Assembly (NCBI GenBank): GCA_001600455.1
Contig: BCKC01000014.1
Span: 248,001-312,000, forward strand
Direction: 5' to 3'
Length of the DNA stretch: 64,000 nucleotides
Origin: Endocalyx cinctus
Taxonomy: Eukaryota > Ascomycota > Sordariomycetes > Amphisphaeriales > Apiosporaceae
The notes below the pieces were generated by a model. It worked only from the letters and a program-made list of their open reading frames with translations. It was not told the origin of the DNA and searched no databases. Position numbers and translations under genes: made by a program. Shown here piece after piece: positions 59,840-64,000 of this stretch (positions are counted from its first letter, which is position 1; each line of letters starts with the position of its first letter).

Positions 59840-61997
59840 ATGAAGTCTGAAGGTCGCACGGTCAGTGCCGAAGTCCCAGCGGAGATTGTTCAGTATGATC
59901 AGGTATGTACTTATCTCCATGTAACGCCAAATTGGTATCTCATTCTACTCTAGGGGGTCGACGAGGCGGTCGATTTAGTTACAGGCCATGTAGATGAAGA
60001 GCCTGAAAGCCCGGAAGAAGAACGGATGATAAGAAACAAGATCGATTGGGTTGTCTTGCCTCTGATGTTTTCGGTATATATCCGTAAGTGATTTCAGCAG
60101 GTATTCTATTCTTCATTGGCATTGTCTGATGTGGTATACATATACAGTTCAATTCATCGATAAGTAGGAATTCATTTACCTTAGTTCGCAGCAACTCGGT
60201 GAACTCACGAGGCATCTATTAGAAACACTATCGGGGCTGCGGCCGTATTGGGAATCATAGAAGACAATCATCTCACAACGGATCAATTCAACACTCTCGG
60301 ATCTGCCTTTTACATAGGTTTGCTATTTAATGGAGAGAAAATATGTTGTGCAGAATTATTTCCTAACCAGCCCTGCAGGCTACATAATCTTCGTATATCC
60401 CCACTCATGGGCATTACAACAATTTCCCGTTGCCAAGTATCTTTCGGCGAATATAATCATCTGGGCGGTATTGTTGAGTCTGCATTGTGTGTGTAGAGAC
60501 TTTGGGGGGCTATGTAGGTTTGACAAACTTGTTTATTTGCTCACCTTCCACGCATCGTACTCAGGTTACCTGATAATTCTTCTCAGTCATCCTTCGAGTC
60601 TTACTAGGCGCATCTGAAGGCTGTATCACGAACGGCGCCATGCTTGTTACTTCCATGTTTTATACCCGAACCGAGATCGGCCTCCGTATTGGTTGGATAC
60701 AGCAGTGTAATGGATTTTCCATGGTCGTGTCTGGTTTCATCGCCTTCGGAGTAGCACATTACGGAATAGACCAAAAACCATCACAATGGCAGCTTTTAAT
60801 CCTCGTATATGCCGGTCTCACATTTCTCGTCGGCATATGGTTCATACTCGTGTTCCCCGACAGCCCCGTCAAAGCGAGATTCCTGTCCGAGGAACAGAAA
60901 GTTAAAGCTATACGACGTGTCCGCGGAAACCAAAGCGGAATTGAGACTAAGTCCTGGAAATCGGAACAAGCTGTCGAAGCCGTGAAAGATGTCAAGACGT
61001 GGCTGTTTTTTCTTTTCGCTGCTGTTTCGTACGTCAATTGTTTCCCCGTTAACCCACCCCTCCCCCCGAGAGGTATATCCTTCTACGTTGAAAGATACGC
61101 ACGACGGTCTATTGACCAACAATCTAGAAACTTACAAAATGGATTCGGGACCCAATACTCTCTGATAATACAGTCATTCGGCTTTTCGACGCTTCAAACC
61201 ACGGTGTTGAGTGCACCTGCCGGCGTCATGCAGATAATCGGTATCACATCGGCGACTGTGATCCTTCGCTTCTTTCCCGTACGAGACTCCTTTTTCCAAA
61301 ATTTCCTCGGAAAGCTTACCCTGCTAACGAAATTTTTGGATATGACACACTGGAAGAATTCGAGAGGTTACATCGCAATTGCCTTCTTCGTCCCATCAGT
61401 TGTGAGCATCGTCTTGCTCGTGGCTCTGCCGTGGAGTAACTCGGTTGGTCTTCTATGTGCTTATTACCTGAACTACCTCGGTGGCGGACCCTCATTCGCG
61501 ATGGTTGTATCTTGGGTCGCCGTTACTACCTCCGGTCATACTAAGGTACGTTGATAAAATTTAATATAGGATGCGAAGCTGACGAGGCACAGAAACTCGC
61601 CGTAAACGCGATATTTCTCACCGGCTATGCGCTCGGACAGGTATTGTGCACCCAGTTCTGGAGAGCTCAGTATAAACCGAGAAACTATGTTCCATATAGC
61701 ATTTGCCTTGTAAGTTTCGCTTTGTTCTTATGGCAACGCGAGTTACGAGTACCTAATAACTTGCGTAACACGCTGTAGGCCTCTTACATTGGGAATTTTA
61801 TCCTCCTGTTCTCCATACGCTACGTTCTAAGCGCAGAAAACAAGAGAAGAGATGCATTACGAGATGCCCAGGGTCAGTCTCATTTTGGATTCGTCGAAAG
61901 AGTAAATTCAAATGGTGATAGGCAATGTCAGAAGGTAGACAAGAGCATGATGGACTTGACGGATAGAGCTAATCTTGCTTTTCGTTATGCTCTGTAG
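59840..61997 (+). CDS. MFS transporter, Dal5/anion:cation symporter family, ten exons
   Basis: Ten exons: 59840-59902, 59954-60083, 60148-60163, 60223-60317, 60379-60513, 60587-61028, 61128-61278, 61357-61545, 61593-61709, 61779-61997. They sum to 518 residues with all junctions in frame. Family markers run in order: RNKIDWVVLPLMFSVYI, LQFIDKNTIGAAAVLGI, FYIGYIIFVYPHSWALQQF, RVLLGASEGCITNGAML, IGWIQQCNGFS, VFPDSPVKARFL, NLQNGFGTQYSLII, and a cytosolic end DLTDRANLAFRYAL typical of fungal allantoate-permease-like carriers. Exon 3 is only 16 nt. Contiguous translation would suggest a pseudogene, but every stop falls inside an intron. Likely a plasma-membrane proton symporter for a carboxylate; substrate unknown. 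It is divergent from the P450 and convergent with the cupin gene. Confidence 0.85.
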
Positions 61998-62738
61998 GGT
62001 TTGATGTGGTAGGTTCGGTCAAGCGCTGGAAAAGTTGGCCGTGGGAGAAGATTTTAGTATATTTCAAAGCACTTATTTCACTCAAGGCGTAGCAATAGAA
62101 AAGTAGAAAATATCCTCCAAATATAGCTTGCATATTGATAGCGTACCACGAAAGAAGATGTTTGGTACAAGATTAGACGGTCTAAATTAACTAAAACAAG
62201 AACCTAGGATGGAAAGATGGGTTCGCAAACTTGAGCGCCAAGTTGTAGAAAACGAGTTCTCTAAAGAATTTCTTTTTAAAGATAGAGTAACGTACGTCAG
62301 CAGGATTCGCCTCATCACAAATGTATCGTGACCCCTTTCTTCGGAATAATGTAACCGAATCATTACCCAACACCGCGAAGAGTTTCTTGCCACTTCCTGT
62401 TTCTTTCTAATTGTGGACATATCGTATGTAGCATTATACCTAACATTCGATACAGGCCGGCGTAATGCGAGAAGTCATTGCAAGATATTCTGCGGATGTC
62501 GGAATGCGTGTTCATAATTCCGAAGAAAAATGGAAGAAACGATACATAAGATTTGATTGATTGTATGCTAGAAAGAAAAGCAAAGACGAATAAATAGCAC
62601 AAGAAAAAGAAGGAAAAGAGCAGGAGTAAATATCCCCCATGGGCCAATCAGTTGCGCGATCGAAGCCGCCGTTGCTTCTGCTAACTTCGACAACGAGAGA
62701 TGACGCCTGTCCAGATTCAAAACTTCGCAACAATACCC
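61998..62738. other. convergent 3' spacer
   Basis: 741 nt between the 3' ends of the permease and cupin genes; short frames only. No gene was recognised. Confidence 0.45.
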
Positions 62739-63546
62739 CTACTCAAGCCATTGGTCTGGTAGCTCTCTGTAAAGTTTAGAACCCCCAACTGGCACCCTGT
62801 TCGTGTTCGAGGACAAAACAATACCTAACACTCTAGCCCATTCGTTGGTACGGTTCGATAGCCTAAGACAGGTTAAGAGAACGTCCGGATCATCTGGCTA
62901 TTAAATCTTTGGGTCTTCAACTTACGCATGCATCATACCACGCTGAACCACGACATCGCCAGGGCGACAGATCGTTTCAACGGGCTCACCACAAGTTGCC
63001 TTGCCATTTTTGATCTGGAATGCCTCATCCTTAGGCGTCAGAAGACTTAACTGCCCTGAGATGACGACCAAGTAATCTGTTGAAGTAGTACGATGCTATT
63101 GATCCAAAATTGGTCAACTCTTGCATTAGTTGAAGATATTATCGGATTGGACCTCGTAGATCCTAAGAACAAAACGTACCAGAGAGCCTTCGGTATTAGG
63201 GGCAATGTCGAGAAAGTACGAGTTAAGCCCGCCAGGGAGGACGATGCCTATCCCCGGAACCTCGTCTAGAGGTATATCACCACTGGAAAGGGATGTTAGA
63301 AAATTGGTACAAGGGAAATGATGCATCAGACTTCACGTACTGTCCATCGTTACTAGTCGGGACCTGTTTGCTAGTCCCTACGACGGACCGTACTAGAGAC
63401 CCATCGAAGAGAGGTTGACATTCCAAGCTATCAACTTTGACTTCAACACCAGGTTCCGCCTGCTCATCATCGATATGGGTCAATGATAGAGGTAGGTTGG
63501 AGCCGACAATTCGGCGAGGCGCAGGTAGGTTGTACGATGGCAGCAT
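62739..63546 (-). CDS. small cupin-fold protein
   Basis: Four exons, 63341-63546, 63180-63282, 62926-63095 and 62739-62862, give 200 residues with all junctions in frame. The cupin core shows GGLNSYFLDIAPNTEGSLHRTTSTDYLVVISGQLSLL, of which the HRTTSTDY segment is the motif-1 equivalent. PGDVVVQRGMMHALSNRTNEWARVLGIVL is the motif-2 equivalent. It matches a common fungal single-cupin family (MHRTxSxDY type) found in many metabolic loci. Reported roles in relatives range from isomerase or cyclase to sugar or metal binding; a metal site is plausible, as two His are conserved. It completes a P450-permease-cupin group. Confidence 0.85.
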
Positions 63547-64000
63547 GTTGAAAATTTAATTCTCGACTAGATGAGTGAATAGGAATAGAAGACAGTGAGA
63601 AGAATGTGTTGATATTGAAAGATAGTGAAGTGTTATTTCCAGTGTCATTGGAGGTTTCACCTCGATAATTTATAGACGCGCCAATATGGCGATATATTGT
63701 TGGCATGGAAGTTCTCCTGATTACAAATAAGATTCATTATTAATCCCGTCAGCCGTTAGCCGTGTATAGCTTACTTGAAATAACACTGGTAAAAAAAAGA
63801 ATATGTATCTTGAGGAAATCATAACGACGATCTAGACTAGGTTCATGAACAAAACATAACTGTGTAGCAAGGTTATGCTTTGATTATTAATTGCCCAGTC
63901 GTTGTGGCCGGCGATGCTGTTTCTATCACAGCTCATTGACGAGAAAACCCCCTTCCGTCCCTTTCGTCTTCTTACCCCCCTGGTCTTGTTGGCCTAGCAG
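63547..64000. other. right-edge intergenic sequence
   Basis: The upstream region of the cupin gene. A short minus-strand frame to 63706 overlaps its start in another frame and is not supported. No gene was recognised. Confidence 0.45.

Noticed and set aside
59840..61997. Permease read as a pseudogene because of many in-frame stops
   Set aside because: All stops fall in introns with usable donor and acceptor sites, and the ten exons sum to 519 codons.
57548..63546. Trichothecene-type biosynthetic cluster
   Set aside because: Only the P450 group name suggests it; no terpene synthase, acetyltransferase or pathway regulator is present.

Overview
This is nuclear DNA from a filamentous ascomycete (Pezizomycotina, probably a Sordariomycete; no finer placement is justified from sequence alone). 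Genes are monocistronic on both strands. They are interrupted by short introns of about 50-70 nt, a few longer, with GTRNGY donors, CTAAC-type branch points and YAG acceptors. They are separated by long AT-rich, homopolymer-rich spacers. Two N bases (22591, 46301) sit at homopolymers and mark assembly uncertainty. Gene models were built by hand-joining reading frames at splice signals and checking that exon lengths sum to whole codons. No bacterial-type operon, CRISPR array, complete transposon or convincing RNA gene was found.

Left part (0-15 kb): a secreted S41-type serine protease, a secreted DUF4360-like protein on the opposite strand, then a divergent pair of methylcitrate-cycle genes. 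These are 2-methylcitrate synthase (mcsA-like, minus) and mitochondrial methylisocitrate lyase (mclA-like, plus). A degenerate gene, probably an old fucose-lectin-type gene with stop codons and a frameshift, lies between them. An SDR oxidoreductase follows, convergent with the lyase.

Middle (17-41 kb): a type-I glutamine-synthetase-like enzyme lies tail to tail with a Dal5/allantoate-type MFS permease. A gene desert of about 4.9 kb follows, with microsatellites, a perfect hairpin and a 45-bp duplication. Then come two small unknown proteins, quinolinate phosphoribosyltransferase (de novo NAD synthesis), a LaeA-like SAM methyltransferase and a flavin monooxygenase; the last two are divergent.

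Right part (41-64 kb): three carbohydrate-active membrane proteins lie in a row on the minus strand: a CRH-type GH16 transglycosylase, a processive family-2 glycosyltransferase and a type-II membrane GH16 glucanase-like protein. This looks like a cell-wall glycan neighbourhood. The window ends with a compact P450 - MFS permease - cupin group. The P450 and the ten-exon permease share a 573-bp divergent promoter, and the cupin gene is convergent with the permease. This is the best candidate here for a small undescribed metabolic cluster.

Across the spacers a 10-mer, TCCACGGGTA, recurs exactly five times with several near variants, always outside genes and once as a perfect inverted pair. It is the clearest unexplained sequence structure in the window.
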